A DNA stretch of 64,000 bases from an uncultured Collinsella sp. (GCA_900556415.1 USOU01000004.1:52026-116025), one strand, 5' to 3'; positions 34,185-44,500 are shown, counted from the stretch's first letter. Notes: generated from the sequence alone by a model not told the origin. Program-made: numbers and translations.

Positions 34185-35534
34185 CTAGGCGATGGCGCGG
34201 CCTAGCCAGTTGCCGCTGTGGTGGTAGATGGTGAACATCGTGGCCGTGATGAGCCAGGTGACGGGGTAAACCAGCAGCAGGTGCTCAAGCGACGGATCGA
34301 ACGGCATAATCGCAAACACCCAGATCACCCTGAGCACGACGGTGCCAAAAATCGTGAGCAACATGGGCTGCAAGCTCACACCGGCACCGCGAATGGAGCC
34401 CGACGCGTTTTCGATAATCGAGAAGATCGCGTAGAACGGCGCGATGAAATGAAGAATCGTCGTGGTGTACGACGATATCGAAGCATCGTCGACAAACAGA
34501 CGCGACAACGGACCCGAGAACACCAGCAGCATGGCAGACAGGCCACCAATGAGCATAAACGACAGCACGAGCGACGTATGGTAGCCCTTGCGCATGCGCT
34601 CGTAGTTGCGCGCGCCAAAGTTCTGCGCCGAGAACGTGGTGATCGACACGCCAAGCGCCTCGGTGACCATCCAGACAATGCCATCCAGGCGACCCGAAAG
34701 ACCCCACGCCGTGGTGACATCGGCACCAAACGAGTTGACCGACACCTGAATCAAAACGTTGGAAATCGAATACGCAGCAGACTGAAAGCCAAGCGGCAGG
34801 CCGCACGAGATCATGCTCTTACAAATGCCAGGATCAATACCGAGCTTGGACAGCGAAAGCCGCCACGCACCCGGTGCGTGCATCATACGCATCACGATCA
34901 TCGTGGCGTTGGAGCAAATGGTCAGCGCCACCGCGATACCGCAGCCCAAAGCCTCCATATGCAGCACGGCAACAAAAATGATATCCAGTACCACGTTAAC
35001 GAGGCAGCCGGAGGCAATGATCACGGCAGGTCCGCGCGTATCGCCCACGGCACGCAGCAGCGCGGTGCCCATATTGAGCAGCAGCGCCGCAACCATGGCG
35101 GCAAAGTAGCAACGAGCATAGGCAACGCCCTCGGCAAGAAGCTCATGCGGCGTATTCATCAAAACGAGCATGGGCTCAACGAACACTACGCCGAGAATGG
35201 AGAAGACGATACCGCCCACCAGCGCGAGCGTCATGGCCGTGTGGACCGAACGACTGAGTCGTTCATCATCGTGCTGGCCAAAATACTGACCGGTAATGAC
35301 CGCGCAGCCGGCGCCGACGCCAACGCAAAAGCCAATGCAGAGCTCGGTGAGCACCATCGTGGCTTGAATGCCACCCAGCGCGAGCTTGCCGCCAAACTGG
35401 CCGACGATATACGTACCGATAAGCGTGTAAGCCTGTTGAAAAAACGAACTAAAGAAGATGGGGACGCACAGCGACAGCAGCTGTTGCCAAATGACACCCT
35501 GCGTTACATCGATAGCCGTAGATTTCTTAGCCAC
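34185..35534 (-). CDS. MATE family efflux transporter
   Basis: 449-residue integral membrane protein with about twelve hydrophobic segments. MATE features include IFFSSFFQQAYTLIGTYIVG near the N-terminus and GLPLGFQSAAYSISNVLIQV in the second repeat. It exports drugs or metabolites by cation antiport; the substrate is unknown. The start is the GTG at 35534, preceded by GGGAGGG (35538-35544); the longer frame has no site. It stands alone on the minus strand. Confidence 0.92.
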   Translation of the reverse strand: MAKKSTAIDVTQGVIWQQLLSLCVPIFFSSFFQQAYTLIGTYIVGQFGGKLALGGIQATMVLTELCIGFCVGVGAGCAVITGQYFGQHDDERLSRSVHTAMTLALVGGIVFSILGVVFVEPMLVLMNTPHELLAEGVAYARCYFAAMVAALLLNMGTALLRAVGDTRGPAVIIASGCLVNVVLDIIFVAVLHMEALGCGIAVALTICSNATMIVMRMMHAPGAWRLSLSKLGIDPGICKSMISCGLPLGFQSAAYSISNVLIQVSVNSFGADVTTAWGLSGRLDGIVWMVTEALGVSITTFSAQNFGARNYERMRKGYHTSLVLSFMLIGGLSAMLLVFSGPLSRLFVDDASISSYTTTILHFIAPFYAIFSIIENASGSIRGAGVSLQPMLLTIFGTVVLRVIWVFAIMPFDPSLEHLLLVYPVTWLITATMFTIYHHSGNWLGRAIA

Positions 35535-35660
35535 ACGCCCTCCCCCGCCAACGTATGTTAAACAACAAAACGGCAATTTAAGACCAAAGCCAATACCAGC
35601 TTAGCACCGACCGGCGTCGACCGAAACACCCCGAATCAGAGCCCGGTGCGAACTATCTGC

Positions 35661-36575
35661 CTAGTGATACAAACCCGGCTGGTAGTGATACTCATTGCTC
35701 ACGTGCGGGCACAGCTGCCAAAAAGCGACGGCACTCGCCGCGGCAACGTTGAGTGAATCGACCCCGTGCGCCATCGGAATGCGCACGGCTCGGTCGCAAC
35801 CGGCAATGGTCCTGGCGCCCAAGCCGGCACCCTCGGTACCCATAAAGATCGCCAGACGGTCTATCTCCTGCAACACGGGATCGTCCAGCGACACCGAATC
35901 ATCCGTCAGCGCCATCGCAGCGCACGAAAAACCGGCATGATGCAGCGACGCCAACCCGTCATGCGGCCACACGCGCGCCTCACTGCCAATACGCGTCCAC
36001 GGCACCTGAAACACGGTGCCCATGCTCACACGAGCCGAGCGACGATACAGCGGATCGCAACACGTGGGGCTCACCAAAATGCCGTCGACATTGAGCGCGG
36101 CGGCCGAGCGGAAAATCGCGCCCACGTTCGTGTGGTCGACAATACCCTCGAGCACGCATACGCGCACCGGGCGCTCCCCCGCCGCCTCGACGACGCCGCC
36201 CAAGAACTCATCAACCGGAATCTGTCGCGGGCGACGGAACGCCGCCAGCGCGCCGCGCGTCACGTTAAAGCCCGTCAACTGCTCCATGAGCTCCATGGAG
36301 GCCACAAACACAGGAACCGGACCCGCGCCTTCGCGCACGACCAGACGCTCAAACAGCGGCATCATCTGGTCGAGCCAGCGTTCGCCCAAAAGAAAGCTCA
36401 CCGGCTGGTATCCGGCACGCACCGCGCGCTCGATAACCTTGGCGCTCTCGGCGATAAAGATGCCCTTTTGCGGCTCCAGCACGCAGCGCAGCTCGCGCTC
36501 GGTCAGTCGCACGTAGGCATCGAGCCGCTCGTCCTCGAGCGAATCGATTCGCAGAACCTCAACGGCATCAGTCAT
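35661..36575 (-). CDS. TrmH/SpoU-family RNA 2'-O-methyltransferase
   Basis: 304 residues: N-terminal L30e-like substrate-binding domain, C-terminal SPOUT methyltransferase domain. SpoU motifs 1-3 are NVGAIFRSAAALNVDGILVS, IFMGTEGAGLG and IPMAHGVDSLNVAAASAVAF. It probably 2'-O-methylates tRNA or 23S rRNA; the target cannot be assigned. ATG 36575 fits family N-termini better than the upstream ATG at 36608, although neither has a strong ribosome binding site. Confidence 0.9.
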   Translation of the reverse strand: MTDAVEVLRIDSLEDERLDAYVRLTERELRCVLEPQKGIFIAESAKVIERAVRAGYQPVSFLLGERWLDQMMPLFERLVVREGAGPVPVFVASMELMEQLTGFNVTRGALAAFRRPRQIPVDEFLGGVVEAAGERPVRVCVLEGIVDHTNVGAIFRSAAALNVDGILVSPTCCDPLYRRSARVSMGTVFQVPWTRIGSEARVWPHDGLASLHHAGFSCAAMALTDDSVSLDDPVLQEIDRLAIFMGTEGAGLGARTIAGCDRAVRIPMAHGVDSLNVAAASAVAFWQLCPHVSNEYHYQPGLYH

Positions 36576-36684
36576 AGCAGCCAGCCCGCACCCTTCTGTA
36601 CAGCACATCTATACCAAACGAGGCGACGCTAAGCGCCGCCCCATGCATTCAATCAACCCGATGATACCGTGCACGCCAGACGAT

Positions 36685-37203
36685 TTACGCCTCAACGCGA
36701 CGATACGTCACGAACTCATAATCGACGCCCTCGTCGCCCTCGCCCAAGGCAATCGTGGCAACACCGCCACGCCGCGCAATCTCCCACGCGGGATCGGCGT
36801 CCAAGTCGGGAAAGTACGTGTCCACGGCATGGGTGCAATGGTTGTGCGTGACCTCGGCCTCGGCGCAATACGGCAAAAACTGCCGATACACCTCGCCGCC
36901 GCCGATCACCCAGGCAACAGACTCATCGGCAACCGCGGCGAGCGCTTCGTCAACGCTATGCACCACGTCAACGCCCTCGGGTGCAAAGTCCTCATCGCGC
37001 GTGAGCACGATATTGCGACGGTTCTTGAGCGGACGTCCGCCGGGAAAACTCAGCAGCGTCTTGCGCCCCATAATGACCGGACACCCCTTGGTACACGCCA
37101 CAAAATGGCGCATATCGGCGCGATTGGAGACGACCATGTCGCCCTCGCAACCAATACCCCAGTCATCGCACACGGCGACAATAGCAGAAAGCTTACACGT
37201 CAT
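36685..37203 (-). CDS. folA: Dihydrofolate reductase
   Basis: 172-residue NADPH-dependent enzyme regenerating tetrahydrofolate after thymidylate synthesis. Visible features are the N-terminal SAIVAVCDDWGIGCEGDMVV (Met20-loop equivalent), CPVIMGRKTLLSFPGGRPLKNRRNIVLTRD (NADPH binding) and WVIGGGEVYRQFLPYC. The ATG at 37203 has a weak AGGTG site that overlaps the thyA stop; a GTG at 37212 is possible. The adjacent thyA makes a classic thyA-folA pair. Confidence 0.95.
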   Translation of the reverse strand: MTCKLSAIVAVCDDWGIGCEGDMVVSNRADMRHFVACTKGCPVIMGRKTLLSFPGGRPLKNRRNIVLTRDEDFAPEGVDVVHSVDEALAAVADESVAWVIGGGEVYRQFLPYCAEAEVTHNHCTHAVDTYFPDLDADPAWEIARRGGVATIALGEGDEGVDYEFVTYRRVEA

Positions 37204-37212
37204 GCGCGTCAC

Positions 37213-38061
37213 CTACACCGCAATGGGGATATTCTTAACCTGCGGACCGTGCTCATAGCCCTCAACGATCAGGTCATCGGTCGTAAACGCGTAGAAATCA
37301 TGCACATCGGGGTTAAGCGTTACCTTGGGAGCCGCAAACTGCGGACGCTCGATAAGCTCGCGGACGATATCGACATGACGGTCGTAGATATGGGCGTCGG
37401 CGATCACGTGCAGCAGCTCGCCGGGAATCATATCGACGGACTGCGCGACCATCATCAGCAAAATGGCATACTGGCACACGTTCCAGTTGTTCGCGGCCAA
37501 AATGTCCTGGCTGCGCTGATTGAGAATCATGTTGAGCGTCGGTTTGTCATCCTGAGGGCGCTGCGTCACGTTATACGTCACGCTGTAGGCGCACGGATAC
37601 AGGTGCATCTCGGACAGGTCGCTAAACACATAGGTGTTCGTCATAATGCGGCGGCTGTACGGCGTGTGCTTAAGGTCGTACAGCACGCGGTCCATCTGGT
37701 CAAAGTCGCCCTCGGCATAATGGCTCTTCTGCCCAATCTGATACCCGTAGGCCTTGCCGATGGAGCCGGTCTCGTCAGCCCACTCATCCCAAATATGGCT
37801 GTTAAGGTCATGCACGTTATTGGACTTCTTCTGATAGATCCACAGGATCTCGTCCATAGCAGATTTGAGGGCCGTACGACGCAGGGTGAGCGCGGGGAAC
37901 TCCTCACGCAAGTCGTAGCGTGCCGTAACGCCAAAGTTTTTAATGGTATAGGCAGGGGTGCCGTCCTCCCACACCGGGCGGACCTTTTGGCCCTCGGTGG
38001 TGGTGCCATGGTCCAAGATATCGCGACACATGGTTACAAACTGTTGATCAGCCTTGCTCAT
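37213..38061 (-). CDS. thyA: Thymidylate synthase (divergent ThyA subtype)
   Basis: 282 residues; converts dUMP to dTMP using methylene-tetrahydrofolate. The catalytic cysteine lies in HLYPCAYSVTY, where most ThyA have PPCH before the QF pair. The dUMP-binding NQRSQDILAANNWN and DAHIYDRH motifs are present. So it belongs to a divergent branch but has the core residues. ATG 38061 with GGAGGG upstream sets the start; the open frame extending to 38376 is not translated. folA follows directly. Confidence 0.93.
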   Translation of the reverse strand: MSKADQQFVTMCRDILDHGTTTEGQKVRPVWEDGTPAYTIKNFGVTARYDLREEFPALTLRRTALKSAMDEILWIYQKKSNNVHDLNSHIWDEWADETGSIGKAYGYQIGQKSHYAEGDFDQMDRVLYDLKHTPYSRRIMTNTYVFSDLSEMHLYPCAYSVTYNVTQRPQDDKPTLNMILNQRSQDILAANNWNVCQYAILLMMVAQSVDMIPGELLHVIADAHIYDRHVDIVRELIERPQFAAPKVTLNPDVHDFYAFTTDDLIVEGYEHGPQVKNIPIAV

Positions 38062-38146
38062 TGACCCTCCTGTCAGTCGCCTATAAGCGAGATTCATTGT
38101 AGCCCAGGCGCACGCGGCCCCACAGCCCAAACATAAGCCCTCATTT

Positions 38147-38213
38147 TCTGACATATGCCAGAAATTCCTTGCGCAAATCCGTGCGTTCGCTATTCTATTG
38201 TTGACATATGTCA
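38147..38213 (+). promoter_or_regulatory. Promoter flanked by two matching palindromic operators of the DUF134 gene
   Basis: TCTGACATATGCCAGA (38147-38162, one mismatch from a perfect palindrome) and TGACATATGTCA (38202-38213, perfect, followed by GA) share the core TGACATATG. Between them TTGCGC (38169-38174) and TATTCT (38191-38196) form a sigma70-like promoter with 16-bp spacing. The second site overlaps the likely start of transcription, just before the AAGGAG of the DUF134 gene. This is a typical repressor layout. The first site could also affect thyA on the other strand. Confidence 0.7.
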
Positions 38214-38227
38214 GATAAGGAGAACGT

Positions 38228-38992
38228 ATGGCAGGAAGACGCGAAAAATTGCGCCGCGTCGGGATCATCCCCGAATATCGCGGTTTTACCCCCGATGGCC
38301 TGGCGAGCGGCGATGCCATCGAGATGACGGTCGACGAACTCGAGGTCCTGCGCCTTTGCGACCTGGAAGGCCTCAATCAGGAGGAAGTCGCCCAGCGCAT
38401 GGGCATTGCCCGCGCCACAGTGGCGGCAATCTGCAGCCGCGCGCATCGCAAGGTGGCAAACGCGCTGGTCAATGGACGGGCGATCGTCATCGAAGGCGGC
38501 AACATCGCGTACTCCCCCATCACCACGACAACGGCCGCATGGCCAGCAAAGGAGGTCGACGCCATGAGGGTGGCAACGACGTACGACAACGGCAACATTT
38601 TTATGCACTTTGGCCGCAGCGAGCAGTTCAAGATCTATGACATCCAGGATGGCAAGGTACTCAACGAGCAGGTCGTAGGCACCGGTGGCACCGGCCACGG
38701 CGCCTTGGCGGGCCTGCTCGCCAACGGTGGCGTTGACACGCTCATCTGCGGCGGCATCGGAGGCGGAGCTATCAATGCACTCGCCCAGGCCGGTATCACG
38801 GTCTATGCAGGTGCCCAGGGCAACTGCGACGCCTGCGTCGAGGCCCTCATTGCCGGCACGCTCGCGCAGACCGGCGAAGCCACCTGCGACTGCCACGGAC
38901 ACAACCACGAGCACGCCCATGACCACGGCGAGTCCTGCGGCTGCCACGGCCATCACGACCATGATGGACGCGAGGGCTGCGGCTGCCACTAA
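38228..38992 (+). CDS. DUF134 HTH protein fused to a NifX/FeMo-cofactor-type domain with a Cys/His tail
   Basis: 254 residues in three parts. Residues ~1-100 are a DUF134 domain with a sigma-region-4-like helix-turn-helix (LNQEEVAQRMGIARATVAAI). Residues ~113-215 are a dinitrogenase iron-molybdenum cofactor (NifX/NifB-like) domain (VATTYDNGNIFMHFGRSEQF, GGTGHGALAGLL, ICGGIGGGAINAL). A 34-residue Cys/His-rich tail ends in GCGCH. There are no nitrogenase genes, so it is not for nitrogen fixation. It looks like a metal- or Fe-S-sensing regulator or metal carrier. Its start follows ATAAGGAG. Possible autoregulation through the flanking palindromes is an inference. Confidence 0.88.
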   Translation: MAGRREKLRRVGIIPEYRGFTPDGLASGDAIEMTVDELEVLRLCDLEGLNQEEVAQRMGIARATVAAICSRAHRKVANALVNGRAIVIEGGNIAYSPITTTTAAWPAKEVDAMRVATTYDNGNIFMHFGRSEQFKIYDIQDGKVLNEQVVGTGGTGHGALAGLLANGGVDTLICGGIGGGAINALAQAGITVYAGAQGNCDACVEALIAGTLAQTGEATCDCHGHNHEHAHDHGESCGCHGHHDHDGREGCGCH

Positions 38993-39050
38993 CGTCAAAT
39001 GCCCTAGCGCCAGCAAACTTCCACACGTGCAACAACTCATGAACGAACGG

Positions 39051-39087
39051 CGAAGGCCGCCTGGAGCACCATCCAGGCGGCCTTCGT
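39051..39087. terminator. Strong hairpin between convergent DUF134 and ffh genes
   Basis: CGAAGGCCGCCTGG and its complement CCAGGCGGCCTTCG form a 14-bp GC-rich stem midway between the two stop codons. No T-run follows on either strand, so termination strength is uncertain. Confidence 0.55.
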
Positions 39088-39108
39088 CATACACGACTCA
39101 ACCAGTCG

Positions 39109-40584
39109 TTACTTCTTATTGCGCATCTGCGCTTCCATTTGACGCAGCAGGTCCATATCGGACTTGGGGCCGCCCGTTCCCAGGCCACCCATACCGCCCA
39201 GACCCATGGCATCTAGGCCGGGAATATTGGGCATGCGCATCTTTTTGCCCTTCTTGCCCTTTTTGCCCTTCTTGCCGCCGGCCTGCGCCTGATTGGCCAT
39301 CGTGCGCATGCGGCCCATCATCTTATTCATCTCGCCCCACTGCTTCATAAGGCTGTTGACCTCGGTGGGGGTCACGCCGGCGCCCTTGGCGATACGGGCG
39401 CGACGCTGGCCGTTGATGATGGAAGGACGCAGGCGCTCCTCCTTGGTCATCGACATGATGATGGCCTCGTTCTTGTCGAAGATGCCCTCGTCCAGGTTAC
39501 CGCCCATCTGGTTGAGCGCACGCTGGCCGCCGGGGAGCATGCCCAGGATGCCCTTCATGCCACCCATCTTCTTGACAGCCTTCATCTGCTCGAGCATGTC
39601 GTTCATGGTAAAGCCCTCGCGCAGCATGCGCTCGGCAGCCTCGAGCTGCTTAGCGTCAGCCGCCTCCTGGGCCTTCTCAATGATGCCGACGACATCGCCC
39701 ATGCCCAAGATGCGCTTGGCCATGCGGTCCGGGTAAAACGGCTCCAGCGAATCGGGCTTCTCGCCCATGCTCACGAACTTGATGGGCTTGCCGGTCACCT
39801 GGCGCACCGAAAGCGCGCCGCCGCCACGGGCGTCGCCGTCAAGCTTGGAGATGATCACGCCGTCAAAGTCGGTGCGCTCGGCAAACGTCGAGACGACGTT
39901 GACGATATCCTGGCCGGTCATTGCATCGACGACCATCAGCACCTGATCGGGCTTGACGGCCTTCTTGATGTCCACGGCCTCCTGCATCATCTGCTCGTCG
40001 ATCTGCAGGCGACCGGCGGTATCGACGATGACCACGTCGCGCAGGTGGTCGACGGCCTCCTGGATGGCGCCCTTGGCGATGTCGACCGGGTGCGCGCCGT
40101 CACCGCGGAAGACCGGCACGCCGATCTCTCCACCGAGCGTGGCCAGCTGGTCGGCAGCGGCGGGGCGGTAGACGTCGCACGCGGCGAGCAGCGGCGATCG
40201 GCCCTGCTTCTTGAGCAGGTAGGCCAGCTTTACGGCTGCCGTGGTCTTACCGGAGCCCTGCAGGCCCACGAGCATGATGACGTTGGGAATGCGGTTACTA
40301 AAGACGAGCTTGCTCTCGGTAGAACCGAGCATCTCGGTGAGCTCGTCGAGCACGATCTTGACGACGTTTTGCGCCGGCGACAGCGACTCCATGACCTCGG
40401 CGGTCATGCAGCGTTCCTTGGTCTTGGCGACAAACTCCTTAACGACCTTGAAGTTAACGTCGGCCTCGAGCAGCGCCATACGGATGTCGCGCATGGCCGA
40501 GGTGATATCTGCCTCGGTCAGCTTACCCTTGCCGCGCAGACGGTCAAATGTGTCGTTGAGGCGATCGCTCAGAGAATCAAACAC
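39109..40584 (-). CDS. ffh: Signal recognition particle protein Ffh
   Basis: SRP54 GTPase that binds signal sequences and delivers ribosomes to FtsY. 491 residues: N domain, G domain with G1 GLQGSGKTTAAVKLA, VDTAGRLQIDEQMMQEA and SKLDGDARGGGALS, then a Met-rich M domain (~300-435) with a Gly/Lys/Met-rich tail (KKGKKGKKGKK). The GTG start at 40584 is preceded by AAGGAG. It is last in the acpP-rnc-smc-ftsY-ffh order, 10 bases after ftsY. Confidence 0.97.
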   Translation of the reverse strand: MFDSLSDRLNDTFDRLRGKGKLTEADITSAMRDIRMALLEADVNFKVVKEFVAKTKERCMTAEVMESLSPAQNVVKIVLDELTEMLGSTESKLVFSNRIPNVIMLVGLQGSGKTTAAVKLAYLLKKQGRSPLLAACDVYRPAAADQLATLGGEIGVPVFRGDGAHPVDIAKGAIQEAVDHLRDVVIVDTAGRLQIDEQMMQEAVDIKKAVKPDQVLMVVDAMTGQDIVNVVSTFAERTDFDGVIISKLDGDARGGGALSVRQVTGKPIKFVSMGEKPDSLEPFYPDRMAKRILGMGDVVGIIEKAQEAADAKQLEAAERMLREGFTMNDMLEQMKAVKKMGGMKGILGMLPGGQRALNQMGGNLDEGIFDKNEAIIMSMTKEERLRPSIINGQRRARIAKGAGVTPTEVNSLMKQWGEMNKMMGRMRTMANQAQAGGKKGKKGKKGKKMRMPNIPGLDAMGLGGMGGLGTGGPKSDMDLLRQMEAQMRNKK

Positions 40585-40594
40585 TAGTCACTCC

Positions 40595-41512
40595 TTAGTT
40601 GGACTCGCCCACCAGGGCGCGGCAGAAATCTTTGGCATTAAACTCCTGCAGGTCATCGACCTGCTCGCCCACGCCGATGCGCAGGATGGGAAGCTTAAGC
40701 TTCTCGGCCACGGCCATGGCGATACCGCCTTTTGCCGTGCCGTCGAGCTTCGTCATGATAATACCGTCCAGGCCCAGAGCCTCGTTAAACTCGAGCGCCT
40801 GGTTCAGGCCGTTTTGGCCGGTGGCGGCATCGATCACGAGCACGACTGAGACGGGCATGGGGCCGGCGGCCATATTGGCGGCGCGCTTACGCGTCACGTT
40901 AACCACCTTGGCAAGCTCGCGCATGAGCTCGGGGCTCGTGTGTAGACGACCGGCGGTGTCGATAAGCACCAAATCGCTGCCGCGCTTGTCGGCCTCGTCG
41001 AGCACGTCGTAGCAAACACTTGCCGGGTCGGAGCCGCGGTCGCGCTTGATGACGGGCACGCCGGCGCGCTGGCCCCACACATCGAGCTGCTCAATGGCAG
41101 CGGCGCGGAAGGTATCGGCCGAACCGATCACGACGTTCTTGCCGCGGGCGGCCATGGCGCTCGCGATCTTGCCGACCGTCGTGGTCTTGCCGGCACCGTT
41201 GATGCCCACAAACAGCACGCAGCTCGGCGTATCGGAGAACGGATCGCGCTCGATGGGCACAAAGTGCTGCTCAAGCTGCTCGGCTAGGGCGCGACGGAGT
41301 TGCGGGGCGGTCTTGAGGTTCTTCTTGGCCGCGGCATCGCGCAGGTCATCGGAGACCTTGATGGCGACCTCAGCACCCATGTCACCCATGACGAGCGTGT
41401 CCTCAAGGTCCTCCCAAAAATCTTCGTCAACCTCGCCGCCAAAGTAGAAGACCTCGTTGAGGGCCTCGCGGCTGCGCTCGAGTCCGCGCGAGAGAGCGTC
41501 AAAGAATCCCAT
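40595..41512 (-). CDS. ftsY: Signal recognition particle receptor FtsY
   Basis: SRP receptor GTPase, 305 residues, the short form without a long acidic A domain. G1 is GINGAGKTTTVGKIA, then IGSADTFRAAAIEQL, VLIDTAGRLHTSPELM and MTKLDGTAKGGIAM. The ATG overlaps the smc stop by one base (TAATG). With Ffh downstream, the two SRP components are co-produced. Confidence 0.97.
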   Translation of the reverse strand: MGFFDALSRGLERSREALNEVFYFGGEVDEDFWEDLEDTLVMGDMGAEVAIKVSDDLRDAAAKKNLKTAPQLRRALAEQLEQHFVPIERDPFSDTPSCVLFVGINGAGKTTTVGKIASAMAARGKNVVIGSADTFRAAAIEQLDVWGQRAGVPVIKRDRGSDPASVCYDVLDEADKRGSDLVLIDTAGRLHTSPELMRELAKVVNVTRKRAANMAAGPMPVSVVLVIDAATGQNGLNQALEFNEALGLDGIIMTKLDGTAKGGIAMAVAEKLKLPILRIGVGEQVDDLQEFNAKDFCRALVGESN

Positions 41513-44500
41513 TATGCATTCACGACCTTTCCGGTTTCGCGATCGAGTTTTTGCGAGACGACGCGACTGACGCCGTCAGCTTGCATCGAGACGCCGTAGA
41601 GAACGTCAGCATCCTCCATAGTACGGCGCTGATGCGAAATGACCAAGAGCTGCGTATCGGAACGCAATACATCAAGGGCACCGATGAGCTTGGACAAGTT
41701 GGCGTCGTCGAGCGCCGCCTCGACCTCGTCCAGCACATAGAACGGCACCGTACGCGTGCGGTACACGGCAAAGAGCAGGGCGAGCGCCGTCAGGCTCTTC
41801 TCACCACCCGACATGAGCATCATCTTGGTGATACGCTTGCCGCGCGGCTGCGCCACGACCTCGATGCCCGTATCAGCCGGATGCTCGGGGTCAGTCATCT
41901 CCAGATGAGCCTGGCCTCCCGGGAAGAGCATGGCGAAGATCTCGCGGAAGTTCGCATCGACCTTCTCGAAGGTTACCAGGAACGCCTTGCGCATCTTACG
42001 GTCGATAGCCACGGTGATCTTGGTGAGCGCCTTGCGCGCGCTCTCCAGATCGGCCAGCTGCTCCTCGATGTAATCGGCGCGGCGCTTGAGCTGCTCGTAC
42101 TCTTCCATGGCAACCTGGTTCACAGGGCCCAGGTTGTTGATTTGGCGAACGAGCTGGTTGAGCTCACGCTCGGCAGCGTCACGGTCGGTGGGCGCGGGAA
42201 GCATGAGCGCTTCCTCGAGTACCGTGGTGCCATCGGCGGTGATGGCCTTGATGGCTGCCTCCACCTGCACCTCGAGCTTGCCGCGTGCGACCTTGAACTC
42301 GTTTTGCGTCGCGGTGGCGGTATCAACCTTATCTTTGGCGCGAGCGACTTCGGCCTTGGCGTCCTCGATGGTCTTCTTGAGCGAGGCGGAGTCTGCCTCC
42401 TCGAGCGAAGCCTGGTCACGAAGGCGCGCGGCCCAGTCCGAGGCGCGCTCCAGCAGGGCCGAGTAGCGCTCGTGCATGGGATCGACGCGCAGTCGCAGCA
42501 GCTCAAGCGAGCGCGAAGCCTGGCGCGTTCCGCGGATACGGCGGTCGATACCTTCCAGACGATGCTCCAGATCGGGAACGCGGCCCTTCAGCGAACGCAG
42601 GCGCTCACTCGTCTGGGCCAGACGCACCTTGGCATCGGCGAGCTTGCCGGCGGCCTCGGAATCGTCACGACGCACACGGTCGAGCTCGTCGTTGGCCTCG
42701 GCAATCTGGAGACCTAGGTCACTCGCCTGCGCACGGGCCTCGTCACGCGAGCGAGTAAGTTCATCCACGCGTGGACGAGCGGCACGAACGGCCTCAGCGG
42801 CCTGCTCACGGCGCTTGGAAATGCGAACGCGCTCGACCTCGGCGTTGTTGGCGCTTTGCTCAAGGCGGCCGATCTCGGACAGCAGCGAGCGACGCTCGCC
42901 CTCAAGGCGGGCAATCTCGCCGGCGGCATCGCCCTCGGCGGCACGGGCCTCCTCGACGGCGGCGTTGGCCTCAATGACTTGGTCCGAAGCATGCTCAAAG
43001 ATGGCAGCCAGATCGGGCTCCAGGCCCTCGAGCTCACGGATGCGGCGCTTGCGCTCCAAGGCACCCGAAGCCTCGCCGGCATCGAGCCCCACGCGCACCA
43101 GGCCGCCACAGCACACGCGGGCGCCATCCGGGGTCACATAGGTCACACCGTCAACGACAGGCGCAGCCAGCGCAGCAGCCAAGTCATCGACCACGTAATA
43201 GCCGCCGAGCAGCACCTCGACAATCGGACCATAACCAGCGCGCACAGACAGACGATCGACCAGACGAGAGCCGGCAGCGCCCTTGGCAGCAGCACCGCCG
43301 CTCACGCCACGCGCCACCAGCAGCGCCTCGCCCGAGGCCTTCTTCTGGTCCAGGGCGGCACGCCCGGCGCGCTCGAGCGCGTCTGCGTCATCAAACAACA
43401 GGGCATCGATGTCGCCGGCAAGCAGCTGCTCGACCAGGCCCTCAAGCTCACGAGGGGCCTCGAGCACATCGCCCAGGCGACCCGTTACGTCATCGCCCAA
43501 TGCCCCGACCAGACGGCTCACCAACGGCGAGCTGTCGGCCATGCGGGCATCGAGTTTCTTTTGGCTGGCAAGCTCCGAGCGCACCTCGGACAGCTTGTTG
43601 CGCGCCTCGCTCTCGCGGGCACGCAGGTCCTTGAGGGCCGCACGGGCGACCTCGGTGGCCTCACGCGCGTCGACCTGAGCCTGGCGGGACTGATCAAGTG
43701 CGCCGTCAAGCTCCTCAGCGCGCCCGCGACGGCTCTCGAGCGAGGCCGTGACCTCCTCGAGCTGCTCGTCAATCTGCTCCAGACGCGAGGCGTACATGTT
43801 GTCCTCGACCTCGGCGTTGCTCAGCGAGTCCTTCACCTTGGCGAGCTCGAGCGCGGCGTTATCGGCCACACGCTGCACATCGCGCTGCTCGCGTGTGAAC
43901 TGCGAAATCTGATTGTCGAGTGCCACGCGACGCTCGTGGAGCGCAGCGGCGGCAGGTCCGGCGGCGTCAACGTCCTCCTGGGCCTGCATATGCGCACCGG
44001 TCACTTCCTCGAGCTGGGCGCGCGCGTCCTCAAGCTCCTCGACCACGCGACGGCGCTGATGTTCAGAACCCGAGATCTGCCCGCGCATGTCGGACAGGCG
44101 CGATACCATGTTGTGGCCCTTTTCCTCGAGCAGGCGCATATCGGAGTTAATGCGGCCGACCACATCTTGCATATGGCGGCGCTGCTCGCCCAGGTCGCCC
44201 ACAAACAGGCCCTTTTCCTCGAGCATGACCTGAAGCTTCTCGAGCTCGCGTTCTTTCTCGCCCAGACGGTACTGTGCAAGCTCAAGCTCGGCCGCACCCT
44301 CCTTGGAGCGGCTCTCCAGGTCGTTCCACTGCGACTGCAGAGAACGCAGCTCGTCGACGGCCAGCATCTGCGTAAGCTCGTTTGCGCGCGAGGACAGCTC
44401 CTTGTACTTGCGCGCGCGATCGACCTGACGCTCCAGCGGGCGCAGCTGACGGGCGATTTCCTTATTGATGTCGCGGGCACGGGTCAGGTGCTCATCCATC

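Noticed and set aside
38062..38376. N-terminal extension of thyA in the open frame
   Set aside because: It crosses the DUF134 promoter and operators; ATG 38061 with GGAGGG fits ThyA length.
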